64,000 nucleotides of DNA, taken from Candidatus Protistibacter heckmannii. GTDB lineage: Bacteria > Pseudomonadota > Gammaproteobacteria > Burkholderiales > Burkholderiaceae. Positions 1 through 10,588 of the stretch are shown in pieces. The stretch covers positions 62,001 through 126,000 of the forward strand of contig JALBVF010000001.1 of NCBI GenBank assembly GCA_025050535.1, given 5' to 3'. The stretch's first letter is position 1; each line of letters starts with the position of its first letter. Below the pieces are notes generated by a model. It did no database searches. It worked only from the letters and a program-made list of their open reading frames with translations, and was not told where the DNA came from. The position numbers were made by a program, and so were the translations under genes.

Positions 1-1064
1 CCGTCGGCGCGCGACTGCTGATAGCCCACCAGCGCGTCGTTGAAGTACAGCTCCACGTCCCAGCCCGGCGGCAGCGGGCCCTGGAAGATCTGCGTGTCGA
101 AGCTCGTGGCGCGCGTGAGCGGCATGTTGCTGAAGGTCAGGCCGTTGCCGGTGGCGTTAGAACGCGCGATATTGCTCACGCCCAGCGTGGAGGTGCTGCC
201 AAAGGAATACGAGCGCGCGTTCAGCGGCCCGAGCATCCCCGCGTCGGGATCGTTGCGGCCGAGCGTCATGCGGAAGTCGGCGGGCGTGCCCGTGTTGGCG
301 CCGGCCGTGTAGTACACCGCTGCCTCCATGCCTGCCACATCGGCGGTCATATAGGTTGTGCTCGACACCGAGGTCGTGGTCTTGCCCGCCACGCGGTCCA
401 CCTTGCTGGACACGGTCTGATTGATGAAGGGCATGGAAATCAGCGCATAAGGCAGCGCCATCTTCGGAAAGCCCAGACCCTGCCCATCCGGCTTGGCGCT
501 GCCCAGGGAGGTGGCGAGCCGCTGCCGCTGCAGGCGCAGCGGCAGCGGCTCGGTCGCCTGCACGACCAGGCGCAAGCGCGAGAGGTCCGTATTCAGACGC
601 AGTGGCAGCCAGCTCTGCAGCAGCTGGGTAGCCACGTAGATGTCGTCGGGCATCACCCGGATCAAAGTCGGATCGAACTTGTTCGTCGTGGTGCCGATCG
701 TCACCGTGCCATGCGGCACATCCAGATCGAAACTGTGGTCCTCGGTCAGGACAAAGCCCGAAACCCGGCCCTTGGCCGGCTGCGCGCGCAGCGCGATCGT
801 CAGCAGGCTCGAAAGCTCGCCGATGGGCAGGAAGATGTTGCGGTCGAACTGGTAGGCGTTCATCGCATCGGAAATGATGCTCTGATCAATCTGCACTTCC
901 AGAATGAGGAGGTTGGCCGCGTCGGCCTGCGCTTGAAGACTGGAGGTCTGGGTGTGCGCGGCGCGGCTAAACAGCAACCCGAGCAGGAATGCGAGCGTCA
1001 GTGCAAACGAGAATCCCGCCAGACCCGGGATGGCAGTCCGGCGTCTTCCATTTCGCAACGTCAT
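1..1064 (-). CDS. Outer-membrane usher-like protein, N-terminal part (runs off the window)
   Basis: The minus-strand frame is open from an ATG at 1064 to the window edge, giving about 354 N-terminal residues. It begins with a basic stretch and a hydrophobic core (about residues 15-35) ending near an Ala-His-Thr-Gln site, a likely Sec signal peptide. Next come a leucine-rich LEVQIDQ segment and an LPIGELSSLL segment, then a region with a PLPPGWDVELYFND motif, which resembles the plug/barrel entry of fimbrial ushers. Ushers are outer-membrane pores that assemble pili. I see no frameshift or stop in the visible part. IS-A copy 1 begins only about 13 bp upstream of the start codon, so the native promoter is displaced. 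The family call rests on a few motifs and could be wrong. Confidence 0.5.
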   Translation of the reverse strand, partial: MTLRNGRRRTAIPGLAGFSFALTLAFLLGLLFSRAAHTQTSSLQAQADAANLLILEVQIDQSIISDAMNAYQFDRNIFLPIGELSSLLTIALRAQPAKGRVSGFVLTEDHSFDLDVPHGTVTIGTTTNKFDPTLIRVMPDDIYVATQLLQSWLPLRLNTDLSRLRLVVQATEPLPLRLQRQRLATSLGSAKPDGQGLGFPKMALPYALISMPFINQTVSSKVDRVAGKTTTSVSSTTYMTADVAGMEAAVYYTAGANTGTPADFRMTLGRNDPDAGMLGPLNARSYSFGSTSTLGVSNIARSNATGNGLTFSNMPLTRATSFDTQIFQGPLPPGWDVELYFNDALVGYQQSRAD

Positions 1065-1076
1065 CCCTTATAGACA

Positions 1077-2191
1077 TTTATCCAGCATTGAAACAATGAA
1101 CTCAAGCAGCATACCGAACCGGCGCATGTTCGAAGTAGCTCTTGACGCGCTCGGGCTGTCGCTAAACGCTGAGCAGATGCTGGCGCGTGGCCTTCACCAG
1201 TTGCAGCTTCGAGCGAGCTGGAGCGAGTTTGGTGCCGACCTGCTTCAGGTCGGCATTGGCCATTTCGTTGGGGCTCAGTTCGGGGCTGTAGCTGGGCAAG
1301 TAGAAGACTTCGATCTCGTGCTTGTGCTCGGCCAGCCAGGCCTTCACAGGCTTGCTGTGGTGCACGTGCCGGTTGTCCAGGATCAGGTAGATCTTTCGGC
1401 CGGCATCCTTGACCAGCCGGCGCAGGAAGTCGATCAGGATGTCGGCGCTCAACGCTCCGTCGAAGGCCTGCCAGCGCATCTGGCCCTTGTTGGTGACGGT
1501 GGAGATCACCGACAAGCCGTGGCGCTTGTTGTTCACGCGAATCACGGGCGTCTGGCCCTGCGGGGCATAGCTGCGCCCGCGCACGTCGTCGCGGCGCACG
1601 CCGGTCTCGTCGCCCCAGTGAATTTCGGCCCCCTCAGCCTTGGCGCAGGCGGCGATCACCGGGTAGTCCTCGTCGAGCCACTTTTTCACCGCCGCCGGCG
1701 ACTGCTCGTAGGCCTTCTTCATGGGCTTTTGCGGCGTGAAGCCCCAACGCTCCAGATACAGGCCCATCGTGCGAACGGCCAGCTTGATGCCTTATCGGTT
1801 AAGGATCAACTCGGCCACTGCCTGGCGGCTCCACAGCGCATAGATCATCTTCAACTGGTCGGGCGTGCGGTCGCGGATCAGCCGCTGAACCTCGCGCTCC
1901 TGCTCCGCCGTCAGCGTTCTGCCCGTACCCTGTGGGCGCCCGGGGCGCTCTACGTCGAGGGCCTTCCACCCGCCCGCGCGATACGCCTTCACCGCCGCAA
2001 TGAGCGTCGTGCGCGACATCTCGCATTGCGCCGCCGTGTCCTTCAGGCTCACGCCATCCAGCCGCATCTTCACCGCACGTCGGCGCCGTTCGTTCAGGGC
2101 AGCTACCGGCAGCGTTCTCGAGTCGATGTTGTCCATGCAACATGCCGACTCTATATCACTTAATAAGTTCAATGTTTAAGCGCTGGATCAT
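1077..2191 (-). mobile_element. IS-A copy 1 (IS630-type insertion sequence)
   Basis: This 1115-bp element nearly matches the copies at 42327 and 48618. Its ends are imperfect inverted repeats; elsewhere they read TTGATCCGGCATTGAAACA and TTGATCCAGCACTTAAACA, but here the left end has decayed to TTTATCC. The other copies are bounded by the TA dinucleotide typical of IS630 targets. Here TA is present on the right (2192-2193) but the left flank is CA. It sits between the start of an outward-reading usher-like gene and the truncated 5' end of an integrase, a likely rearrangement junction. Confidence 0.9.
1102..2136 (-). pseudogene. IS-A transposase (copy 1), two in-frame stops
   Basis: The reconstructed frame has 345 codons, starting MDNIDSRTLPVAALNERRRR. 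An N-terminal helix-turn-helix region is followed by an IS630/DDE catalytic domain with HWGDETG (first Asp), LILDN (second Asp) and SPELSPNEM (Glu). A TAA interrupts the frame at about 1789-1791 (LILNR, stop, GIKLAV) and a TAG near the C-terminus at about 1159-1161 (HLLSV, stop, RQPERV). Homologous IS630 proteins run straight through both positions. Both stops recur in every other IS-A copy in the window, so they predate the spread of the element. Confidence 0.88.
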
Positions 2192-3329
2192 TAATTTGTT
2201 GTACCCTGCAAAAGATCTATCTGAAATATCACGAGACCCCGGTACTGTGTCCGACCTGTTGATTACCGATGATTCCCCGCCAACTCTCGTTCTGCCGCAG
2301 GCCATGGACGGCAGTCAGGGGTCGAACCGGGCACGCAGTGGCGTTCGGCAGATTACCGCCGACACCGACGTGGAGGCCGTGCGCCTATGGCTGGCCGAAT
2401 ACGCGGACTCTCCGAAAACTGTGCGCAGCTATCGCAAGGAAGCGGTGCGGCTGCTGATCTGGGCAACCTGCGTTCTAGGTAAACCGCTGTCCAGCCTCAC
2501 CCGGGAAGACTTACTCGCTTACGAAGCATGTCTGGCAAACCCCTCCATCGAATGGGCCGATCCGTCCCTGCCGCGCCGCGGCGGTGGTCGTCGCCTCTTC
2601 GAAGGGCCTCTGTCACCATGCAGCGTGCGGCAAGCACAGGGCATTCTCTCTGGACTCTTCGGATATCTTGTGGCGGCGGGTTACCTCGCCGGCAACCCGC
2701 TTACCTTGCGCCGCCGTCGGGGTTGCGCCAAAGTGAGCCGCCGGGCCACTGTAGAACGGTACCTTAATCGGGAGCTATGGCAATCCGTGCTCGACTTCAT
2801 CGAGGCACTGCCGCAAGGAAAACGCCGCGAGTGTCAGTATTACGAGCGCGTGCACTGGTTGTTCCGTTTGCTCTACGGCGCCTCGCTTCGGGTTTCTGAG
2901 GCTGCGCACGCGAAGACCGGCGATATTTCGCAACGGCGTGGAAAATGGTGGCTGCGCGTCTTCGGCAAGGGTGGCGAGGCCGGCGACGTGCACCTGAGCG
3001 ACGAGTTGATGGCCGATTGGATGCGTTACCGCCGCTTCCATGGTTTGTTGACCATCCCGACCAACCTGGAAAAATCTATTCTGATCATGTCTGTCACCGG
3101 ACGCACCAACCGCTTCCTGACTTCGACCGCGATCTATATTGTCGTAAAGGAAATATTCCGTCGCGCCGTCGTGGCCATCGAGGCGCCCCATCCGTCTGGG
3201 GCGGCCACGCTAAGGCGGGCATCCACTCATTGGCTGCGTCATACCTCAGCCACACACCAGATCGATGACGGCAACGACATCCGCTTCATCCAGAAGAATC
3301 TGCGACACGAGAAAACCACCGGTAAATAA
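2192..3329 (+). pseudogene. Tyrosine recombinase / phage-type integrase, truncated at both ends
   Basis: The protein resembles XerD-type tyrosine recombinases. It has an N-terminal SAM-like core-binding domain (about residues 70-190 of the readable frame) and a catalytic domain with Arg in LLYGASLRVSE, HWLRHTSATH (His-x-x-Arg) and a further LRH box. The frame then stops at 3327-3329 just after LRHEKTTGK, before the nucleophilic tyrosine. A +1 frame continues with a plausible RLYRAA segment, so a frameshift has removed the active-site Tyr. The 5' end abuts IS-A copy 1 and the natural start is missing; any open frame upstream is IS sequence. It probably marks a former integrative element, but I see no att site. 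Confidence 0.8.
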
Positions 3330-3506
3330 ACCGCCTCTACCGTGCTGCGCAAACAGGCCGAAATGATACAGGCCGCAGTGCCGAAATCGACAGGCTCAAC
3401 GCCTTGGAGGTCAGCATTTTCCATTCAAGCCCGGCATTGTTCGGGCGACGGTTTGATATAATTCAACATCATTACTATTCTTATAAAGAATGGCCGAATG
3501 AAAAAT

Positions 3507-3517
3507 GGGGGGGGGGG
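3507..3517 (+). repeat. Poly-G tract, 11 G
   Basis: Eleven consecutive G residues lie between an ATG at 3498 (ATG AAA AAT then G) and a second ATG at 3518. With 11 G the 3498 ATG runs into TGA at 3519. With 9 or 12 G it would be in frame with the autotransporter-like reading frame. This is the geometry of a slipped-strand phase-variation switch. Confidence 0.75.
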
Positions 3518-4726
3518 ATGAAGATAAATAGGTGTTATAAAGCCACTGCGAGAACGCTGACGCTCGAAATACTCCCCCCACGAAAAACAATAGATCCTGG
3601 GTGGCATAGCGGGCCTTTAAAGAGTGGTTCCTCTCCATTATCTCGCCACGTCGCCGGAAAAACACCTGAACCGCCACGCTGCGTTAAAACCGTTTTATTG
3701 GCAATGCTGCTCTGCAGCTTGACGACGCTAGCGCCGGCTGTCGATGGGTTGTCTGATCTGGGCACTCTCAGCGGCGACACGTATTCTTACGCCTATGGCA
3801 GCGTGGTCGTGGGTACGTCAAGCAGCATGTTCACGTCTCAACGCGGCTTTCGCTGGACGCAGGCCACCGGCATACAAACTGTGGAACAATGGCTCGCCGC
3901 CAACGGCGTCACCGTCGGGGCCGGGCTGGTAACCGCGTCTCCCATGGCAACCAACAGCGACGCCTCTGTTGTTGTTGGAGAACTCGATAATTCGCATGCC
4001 TTTCTTGCGCGTGTAACGCCGACGGGCTCTGGCCTCATTGACACGGCAGATTTCAACCGCACCCTGCAAGGCTCGGCCTATGCGCATATGCAGGCCGTTG
4101 CGCAATCGGATCTGGTCCTCAATGGCATGCATGCCACCCGTGCCGCCGAGCTGCTGTCCGCCGGCCAGCGCTCCGCATGGGTGGGTGGCGACTGGGGACG
4201 CCAGGACAGCGTCGCCAACGCCGGGGATGTCGGTACCGGTGAGGTGAGCTTCGGTTACGGCATTAACGAGGGCGTCACGGCGCGCATCGCACTGGGCCGC
4301 ACCTATTCCCAGCGGAACATGCTTTACAACGGCAACTCGACGATACGCGGCACCTACCTGGTGCCGGAAGTCGTGGTTGTTGTTCCCAGTACTTCCCTGC
4401 GTTTCAGCGCAGCCGGCTATTACAACAAGGGGGATGCTGATATCCGCCGTGGCTATCTGAATGCCGGCACACCAGTGACTTTGTCGGGTAGCCCGGATGC
4501 CGAAACAGCCGGGTTGCGTCTGCGCCTCGACTGGATCAATGCCGTCGAACGCGGGGCCTTTGCGTTGCCCCCTTACGCCAGCGTGACCCGTTACCATTCC
4601 CGCATCGGGGCCTATACCAAAACCGGCGGCGGGTTGACGATTACATCATCGATGCCGACGCAGTGCCGGGACCGATTGATCCGTCGCCCCCCATCTGAGC
4701 CACGTCGGAGCATGCACCGACCTTAA
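3518..4726 (+). pseudogene. HAF-repeat autotransporter remnant
   Basis: After a weak signal-like segment (VKTVLLAMLLCSLTTLAPA, about 3685-3741), the readable frame contains HAF-type repeat pieces (LSDLGTLSGDTYSYAYG, SVVVG, GFRWTQATG). A linker (DTADFNRTL) and the first half of an autotransporter beta-domain follow (AWVGGDWGRQD, GEVSFGYGI, ARIALGRTYS). Autotransporters export their N-terminal passenger through their own C-terminal barrel. Here the passenger is shortened: the expected spacer between YAYG and SVVVG is absent. The barrel frame breaks near 4640, after which only unrelated residues follow, so no closed barrel can form. The 11-G tract lies directly upstream. Confidence 0.75.
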
Positions 4727-4948
4727 ACGGCGCTAAATCCTATATTTACATGTATGTCGGCTGTACCCGAGATACCAGGTGCCCTGGCCGACGACGGGAA
4801 TCCGGGGGCCGGATTCGCCGAGCGCATGCTGCTTCATGCCTGCTTCCTCACGCTGCTAAGATGCCGTGGAGCTGAAAGTTAAATAAATATTGAATCCAAT
4901 GCCGGGAAGTTTGGCATCCTGGCTGGAGACCTTGGGCAACAGCTTGAA

Positions 4949-6766
4949 ATGAGGAAGGCCGTACAATTGACCAAGTTTGGTAAGTTTGCATTATTTTTCG
5001 TATTTTGGTGTTTTTTGATCATTGCGTACTCTCCGGCCCGGGCGGCGGCCGATCCGGCCAAGGTGATCCGGATGACCATGGAGGCGCCGGACGACGGCTT
5101 CGACATGGTCCGCACCGCCAACTACTATTCCGGCTGGGTCGCCGAGGGGATTTTCGAGACCCTCCTGACCTATGACTATCTGGCCCGTCCGGCCCGGCTC
5201 ACGCCGCTCACGGCCGAGGCTATGCCCGAGGTGGGCGACGGCGGAAAGACCTACACCTTCCACGTCCGCAAGGGCATTTATTTCTCCGCCGACCCGGTCT
5301 TCAAGGGCCAGCGCCGCGAGCTGACCGCCGCCGACTACGCCTACACCTTCAAGCGCCTGCTCGACCCGGCCAACCGCTCGCCCTCGACCAGCTTCCTGGA
5401 GGGCAAGATCGCCGGCCTGGACGCGCTGGCGGCCAAGGCGAAGAAGGGCGGTAAGTTCGACTACGACGCGCCGGTGGCCGGCCTGCAGACGCCCGACCGC
5501 TACACGCTGAAGGTGCTGCTGAACGCGCCCGACTACAACTTCCTCTACATCGTCGCCCACGGCGCGCTGGGCGCGGTGGCACGCGAGGCGGTGGAGGGCT
5601 ACGGCCAGCAGCTCGGCGCGCATCCGGTTGGCACCGGGCCGTACGTGCTCAAGCAATACGTGTCGCGCAGCAAGGTGATCCTCGAGGCCAATCCCGATTA
5701 CCGCGGCTATGTCTGGGACTTCAAGGATTCGGCCGAGCCCGGCAACGCCGACGATGCGCAACTCGTCAAGGACATGCAGGGCAAGCAGATGCCGCGCGTG
5801 GGCCGCGTGGAAATGAGCATGATCGACGAGGAGCAGTCGCGCTGGCTGGCCTTCCAGTCGGGGCAGGTGGACATCGACAAGCTGCCGGCCATCGCCGCGC
5901 CCAAGGTGCTCGCCGGCGAGCGGCTCGCGCCCGAATACGCGGCCATGGGCCTGCGCCTGCTGCGCACGCCCGAACCCGAGGTGACCTATACCTACTTCAA
6001 CATGCGCGACACGCTGGTGGGCGGCATGAGCCTGGAGAAGATCGCGCTGCGCCGCGCGATCGCCATGGCCTACAACCTGCGCGAGGAGATCGTGCAAATT
6101 CGCCGCAACCAGGCGACCGCGGCACCGATGATGGTGCCGCCCGGCGTGGCGGGGCACGACCCGGCCTACCGCAGCAGCATGGCCTACGATCCCGAGCTCG
6201 CCAACAAGCTGCTCGACCGCTTCGGCTACAAGCGCGGCGCCCACGGCTGGCGCACGCTGCCCGACGGCAAGCCGCTGGTGCTGAGGATCCAGTCCGAATC
6301 GAGCTCCGCCTCGCAGCAGTTCGCCGAGCTGTGGAAGCGCGGGCTGGACAAGATCGGCGTCAAGGTGGAATTCCCGGTGAGCAATTTCGCCGACAACCTG
6401 CGCGCCGCCACCGAATGCAAGCTGATGATGTGGGGCGGCGCCTGGCATGCCGACTATCCCGAGGGCGAAAACTTCATGCAGCTGCTCTACGGCCCCAACA
6501 CCGGCCAGGGCAACACAAGCTGCTACCAGTCGGCCGACTACGACAGGCTTTACCGACAGGCCGTGGCCCTGCCGCCGGGGCCGGAGCGCGCCGCGCTCTA
6601 TGCGCAGATGAACCTCCGCATGGAAGCCGACACCGTATGGAGACTGCACGTCACGCGCGTGCGCAACTGGCTGATCCGCCCCTGGGTGCAGGGCTTCAAG
6701 AAGCATCCCTTCCTGCACGCGGATTGGAAATATCTGGACATCGACGTGAGCAAACAGAAGCAATGA
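4949..6766 (+). CDS. Peptide ABC transporter substrate-binding protein (family 5), first copy
   Basis: This 605-residue periplasmic receptor has a Sec signal peptide (FALFFVFWCFLIIAYSPARA, cleavage near residue 33) and the SBP_bac_5 fold. Visible segments include DPVF for the extended ligand, YTFHVRKGIYF, HPVGTGPY and YFNMRD. The family delivers peptides to inner-membrane permeases. It opens a tightly packed operon: its TGA overlaps the ATG of a second receptor (ATGA, 6763-6766). ATG 4949 is chosen because it precedes the signal peptide. The frame is intact. I cannot assign the exact ligand (dipeptide, oligopeptide or other). No DNA-level promoter is obvious in the 220-bp upstream gap. Confidence 0.9.
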   Translation: MRKAVQLTKFGKFALFFVFWCFLIIAYSPARAAADPAKVIRMTMEAPDDGFDMVRTANYYSGWVAEGIFETLLTYDYLARPARLTPLTAEAMPEVGDGGKTYTFHVRKGIYFSADPVFKGQRRELTAADYAYTFKRLLDPANRSPSTSFLEGKIAGLDALAAKAKKGGKFDYDAPVAGLQTPDRYTLKVLLNAPDYNFLYIVAHGALGAVAREAVEGYGQQLGAHPVGTGPYVLKQYVSRSKVILEANPDYRGYVWDFKDSAEPGNADDAQLVKDMQGKQMPRVGRVEMSMIDEEQSRWLAFQSGQVDIDKLPAIAAPKVLAGERLAPEYAAMGLRLLRTPEPEVTYTYFNMRDTLVGGMSLEKIALRRAIAMAYNLREEIVQIRRNQATAAPMMVPPGVAGHDPAYRSSMAYDPELANKLLDRFGYKRGAHGWRTLPDGKPLVLRIQSESSSASQQFAELWKRGLDKIGVKVEFPVSNFADNLRAATECKLMMWGGAWHADYPEGENFMQLLYGPNTGQGNTSCYQSADYDRLYRQAVALPPGPERAALYAQMNLRMEADTVWRLHVTRVRNWLIRPWVQGFKKHPFLHADWKYLDIDVSKQKQ

Positions 6767-8595
6767 TGATGGGCGCGATCCCCGCCGCGATCCATGCAGC
6801 AGCCCGCGCGGCAATCCGCGAGGGCGCCGCGCTGCTCCTGGCCGCCGTCCTCGGCATCGCGGTCCTGACGGCGCCGGCGCGGGCCGCCGATCCGTCCAAG
6901 GTGCTGCGCTTCGTGATCTCGGCGGCCGAGACCGGCTTCGATCCGGCCATCATCCGCGACACATATTCGGGCTACGTCGCCGAATCGGTCTTCGAGCGGC
7001 TCTTCACCTTCGACTACCTCGCCCGCCCCGCGCGGCTCGCGCCCGAGGCCGCCGCCGCGCTGCCCGAGATCAGCGCCGACGGCCTAGTCTGGACCATCCG
7101 CCTGAAGAAGGGCATCCAGTTCCAGCCCGACCCCGTCTTCAATGGCGCGAAGCGCGAGCTGACGATGCAGGACTTCGTCTACTCCTTCCGCCGCCTCGTC
7201 GATCCGCAGCTCAATTCGCCCTATGCCTGGCTGTTCGAACGCAAGATCGCCGGCCTGGACGAGGCGGTCGAGCAGGCGCGCAAGGCCGGCAAGATGGATT
7301 ACGACAGCCCCATCCCCGGCTTCGAGGTCGTGGACCGCTACACGCTGAGGATCCACCTCACCCATCCCGACTACAACCTCGGCTACATCCTCTCGCACTT
7401 CCCCACCAGCGCGGTGGCGCGCGAGGTGGTCGAGCATTACAGTGATGCGCAGGGCCAGGTCATGAGCCATCCGGTGGGCACCGGACCCTACCGGCTCGCG
7501 CAATGGGTGCGCGGCGCGCGCATCGTGCTCGAGGCCAGTCCCGTCTACCGCGGTTTCGTCTGGGATTTCCAGGCCGGCGACGATCCCGAGGACAAGGCCA
7601 TCGTCGCTGCGATGCGCGGCAAGCGCATGCCCCAGGTCGGCCGCGTGGAGATCAGCGTGATGCTGGAGGACCAATCGCGCTGGCTCGCCTTCCAGAAGGA
7701 CGAGGTCGACGTCTTCCAGCTCGACGGCCCGCTCGCGCCGCGCGCGCTCGACGGCGACAAGCTCAAGCCCGAGCTGGCGGCCCGTGGCGTGCATCTGTCG
7801 CGCCATCTGCAGCTGGAGCTGAGCTATCTCTACTGGAACATGCGCGACCCGGTGGTCGGTGGACTCACGCCGGAGAAGATCGCGCTGCGCCGCGCGGTGG
7901 CCATGGCCTACGATCCCGAGGAGGAGATCCGCGTGCTCTGGAACGGGCAGGCAGAGGCCTTCCAGTATCCGATTCCGCCTGGCGTGATCGGCCAGGATCC
8001 GCAGCACCGCAGCCTCAACCAATACGACCCCGCCGCCGCCAACAAACTGCTCGACCGCTACGGCTACAAGCGCGGGCGCGACGGTTGGCGGCGCATGCCC
8101 GACGGCTCGCCGCTGGCGCTGCGCTATTCCTTCCGTCCCGGCTCCCAGGGGCAGCAGCAGGGCGAGCTGTGGAAGAAGAAGCTCGCCGCCGTGGGCCTGC
8201 AGATGCAGGAGGATCAGCGGGCCTTCCAGGAACTGATCAAGGCGGAGAAGCAGTGCCAGCTTCAGTCGCGCACGGCGGCCTGGTTCGCCGACTATGCCGA
8301 CGGCGACAATTTCATGCAACTCTTCTACAGCAAGAACATCGGCCAGAGCAACAACGGCTGCTCGCTGCTGCCCGAATTCGACGCGCTCTACGAGCAGTCG
8401 CAGAAGATGCCGCCGAGTCCCGAGCGCGACCTGCTGTATCACAAGATGGCGCGCGTGCTCGAGGCCTATGCGACGATCCGGCCGGTGTATGCACGCTATC
8501 GTAATATGCTGTCTCAGCGGCGGGTGATCGGCTACAAGAAGCATCCGATCCTGCATTCCGAATGGCTTTTCATCGACATCGACAAACAGAAATGA
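6763..8595 (+). CDS. Peptide ABC transporter substrate-binding protein (family 5), second copy
   Basis: This 610-residue paralogue of the preceding receptor shares the same blocks (YDYLARPARL, HPVGTGPYRL, NMRDPVVGG, LRRAVAMAYD, LLDRYGYKRG, GYKKHPILHSEW). The N-terminus has a signal peptide ending near APARA (about residue 43). Its ATG overlaps the upstream stop, and its own stop overlaps the ATG of the M3 peptidase at 8592, so the three genes are translationally coupled. Two divergent receptors sharing one permease/ATPase set would widen the range of peptides taken up. The frame is intact. Confidence 0.9.
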   Translation: MMMGAIPAAIHAAARAAIREGAALLLAAVLGIAVLTAPARAADPSKVLRFVISAAETGFDPAIIRDTYSGYVAESVFERLFTFDYLARPARLAPEAAAALPEISADGLVWTIRLKKGIQFQPDPVFNGAKRELTMQDFVYSFRRLVDPQLNSPYAWLFERKIAGLDEAVEQARKAGKMDYDSPIPGFEVVDRYTLRIHLTHPDYNLGYILSHFPTSAVAREVVEHYSDAQGQVMSHPVGTGPYRLAQWVRGARIVLEASPVYRGFVWDFQAGDDPEDKAIVAAMRGKRMPQVGRVEISVMLEDQSRWLAFQKDEVDVFQLDGPLAPRALDGDKLKPELAARGVHLSRHLQLELSYLYWNMRDPVVGGLTPEKIALRRAVAMAYDPEEEIRVLWNGQAEAFQYPIPPGVIGQDPQHRSLNQYDPAAANKLLDRYGYKRGRDGWRRMPDGSPLALRYSFRPGSQGQQQGELWKKKLAAVGLQMQEDQRAFQELIKAEKQCQLQSRTAAWFADYADGDNFMQLFYSKNIGQSNNGCSLLPEFDALYEQSQKMPPSPERDLLYHKMARVLEAYATIRPVYARYRNMLSQRRVIGYKKHPILHSEWLFIDIDKQK

Positions 8596-10545
8596 CCGAG
8601 CGCAGTGTGTATCGAGCGGTATTCCGCGGAACCTTCCTCGTCACGGCGCCAGTGCCGGCGCTGCTGCCGGCACTGGCGCCGGCGGGCAGGACGCCGCTCA
8701 AGCTCTACAAGGCCGAGGAGGTGGCTCCGGCCTGCGCGCGCGGACTGGCGGATTTCCGCACGCGGGTGAAGAGGCTCGAGGCGATGCCGGCGGCGGACGC
8801 CGCGGCGGTCTACGCCGAGCTCGACCGCCTCAAGCTCGCCCAGGAGGACCTGGAAGGGCCTGTCTATCTGCTCAACAACGTCTCGCCCGATCCCAAGCCG
8901 CGCGCCGCGGTGGAGCCCTGTATCGTCGAACTCAGCAAGTTCGGCACCGAATTCGCGCAGAACGAAAAGCTCTACGCCCTGGTCAAAGCGCTCAAGCCGG
9001 CGGACAAGCTCGCACATGAAGGCCATCCTCGAGGAGCAGGAAAACCTGCAGCTCGAATTCGCACGCAACATCCGCGACAACAACACTCGCCTCGCCTTCA
9101 CTGTCGAGGAGGTCAAGGGCCTGCCAGCCGACTACCTGGCGCACGCCAGGAAGAACGAGAAGGGCGAGTATCTGCTCGGCTTCGGCTATCCCGAATACGT
9201 GCCCTTCATGGAGTATTTGGACAACGATGCGGCGCGGCGCCGCTACCAGTTCGCCTTCACCAACCGCGGCACGCCGCGCAACCTGGAGCTGCTCGCGCGT
9301 ACGGTGAAGCTGCGCCAGGAGATCACCGATCTCTTCGGCTATCCGAGTTATGCGCATTTCGCGGTGCGCAAGTGCATGGCCGAGACGCACGAGGCGATCG
9401 AGAAATTTCTCGGCGAGGTGCAGGCGGCGGCTTCGGGCCTGCAGACGAAGGAGCTCGAGGAGCTGCGCGTCTACGCGGTCCAGGGCCTCGCCGGCGAGCA
9501 GGCCAAGGCCTTCCGCCTCCAGCTCTGGAATTTCTCTTATTGGCAGCGCCACCTCAAGCAGGAGCGCTATCAGCTCGACCAGAACGCGCTGCGCAAGTAT
9601 TTCCCGACGAACGCTTCGGTGGCTTGGGTGCTGGACGTCTCCGGCCGGCTCTACGGCGTGGGCTTCCGGCCTTCAGCTGCGCCGGTCTGGCACGAGGACG
9701 TGCGCGCGCTCGACGTGATCGACCAGGCCTCGGGCGCGGTGCTGGGCGGCATCTATCTGGACCTGTATCCACGCGACGGCAAGTACGGCCACGCGGCGGC
9801 CTTCGGCGTGGCGCATCCGAGCGCGCTGGAGAAGCGCCTGCTGGTGTCGGCCCTGGCGGCGAATCTGAACAAGGAAGGGCTCGACGGCGAGGAGCTGGTG
9901 ACATTGCTGCACGAGTTCGGCCACGTGCTGCACGGCGTGCTCTCGAAGACCCGCTACGCGGCCGAGGGCGGCACCAGCGTCGAGCACGATTTCGTCGAGG
10001 CGCCTTCGCAGATGTACGAGGAGTGGGCGCGCCGGCTCGAGCCGCTGCGGCTGCTTGCGGGGCATTGCTCGCCGGCCTGCCCGCAGGTGGACGCCGCGCT
10101 CGTCGCGCGCATGACCGCGGCGCAAAACTTCAGCCGCGGCATCCACTATTCGCGCCAGCTGCTCTATGCCGGCTTCGACATGCGCCTGCATGCGCGCCAC
10201 GCGCCCGGCGAGAAGATCGACCCCAAGGCGCGGTGGGACGCGATGGAGGGCGCAACGCCCCTGGGCCACGTGGGCGGCACGCAGTTCCCCGGCAGCTTCG
10301 GCCACCTGATGGGCGGCTACGCGACGGGCTACTACGGCTATATGTGGTCCGAGATGCTGGCGCTGGACATGCTCTCGCGCTTCGGCGACAAGCTGCTCAA
10401 CCCCGAGGTGGGCCGGCTGTACCGGGAGGCCATGCTTTCGCGCGGTGGCGAGCGCAAGGCGACCGACATGGTGCGCGACTTCCTCGGCCGCGCGCCGAGC
10501 AGCAAGGCCTTCTACGACGAGATCGCGGGGAAGAGACTGCAATGA
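8592..10545 (+). pseudogene. M3-family oligopeptidase, frameshifted
   Basis: The N-terminal part (8592 to about 9012) carries a signal-like segment and a helical region. From about 9016 the protein continues in another frame through EEQENLQLEFARN to the zinc metallopeptidase motif HEFGHVLH (about 9910), a downstream EAPSQMYEEW block and LYREAMLSRGG. These are signatures of thimet-oligopeptidase-like M3 enzymes that trim imported peptides. A one-base change near 9010 splits the gene; all other blocks are preserved, so the break looks recent. Its place inside a peptide-uptake operon fits a periplasmic or cytoplasmic peptide-processing role. Confidence 0.85.
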
Positions 10546-10588
10546 AGGCCGGAACACGAAGCTTCGGCCCGGGGACGGCGCGCGCGAC

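Noticed and set aside
2192-3329. Integrase as part of a live genomic island or defence island
   Set aside because: The catalytic Tyr is lost, no attachment repeats were seen, and neighbouring genes are not defence-like.
4991-6814. Long open frame antisense to the first peptide receptor (about 600 codons)
   Set aside because: Same shadow effect; the plus-strand receptor has a signal peptide and clear family motifs.
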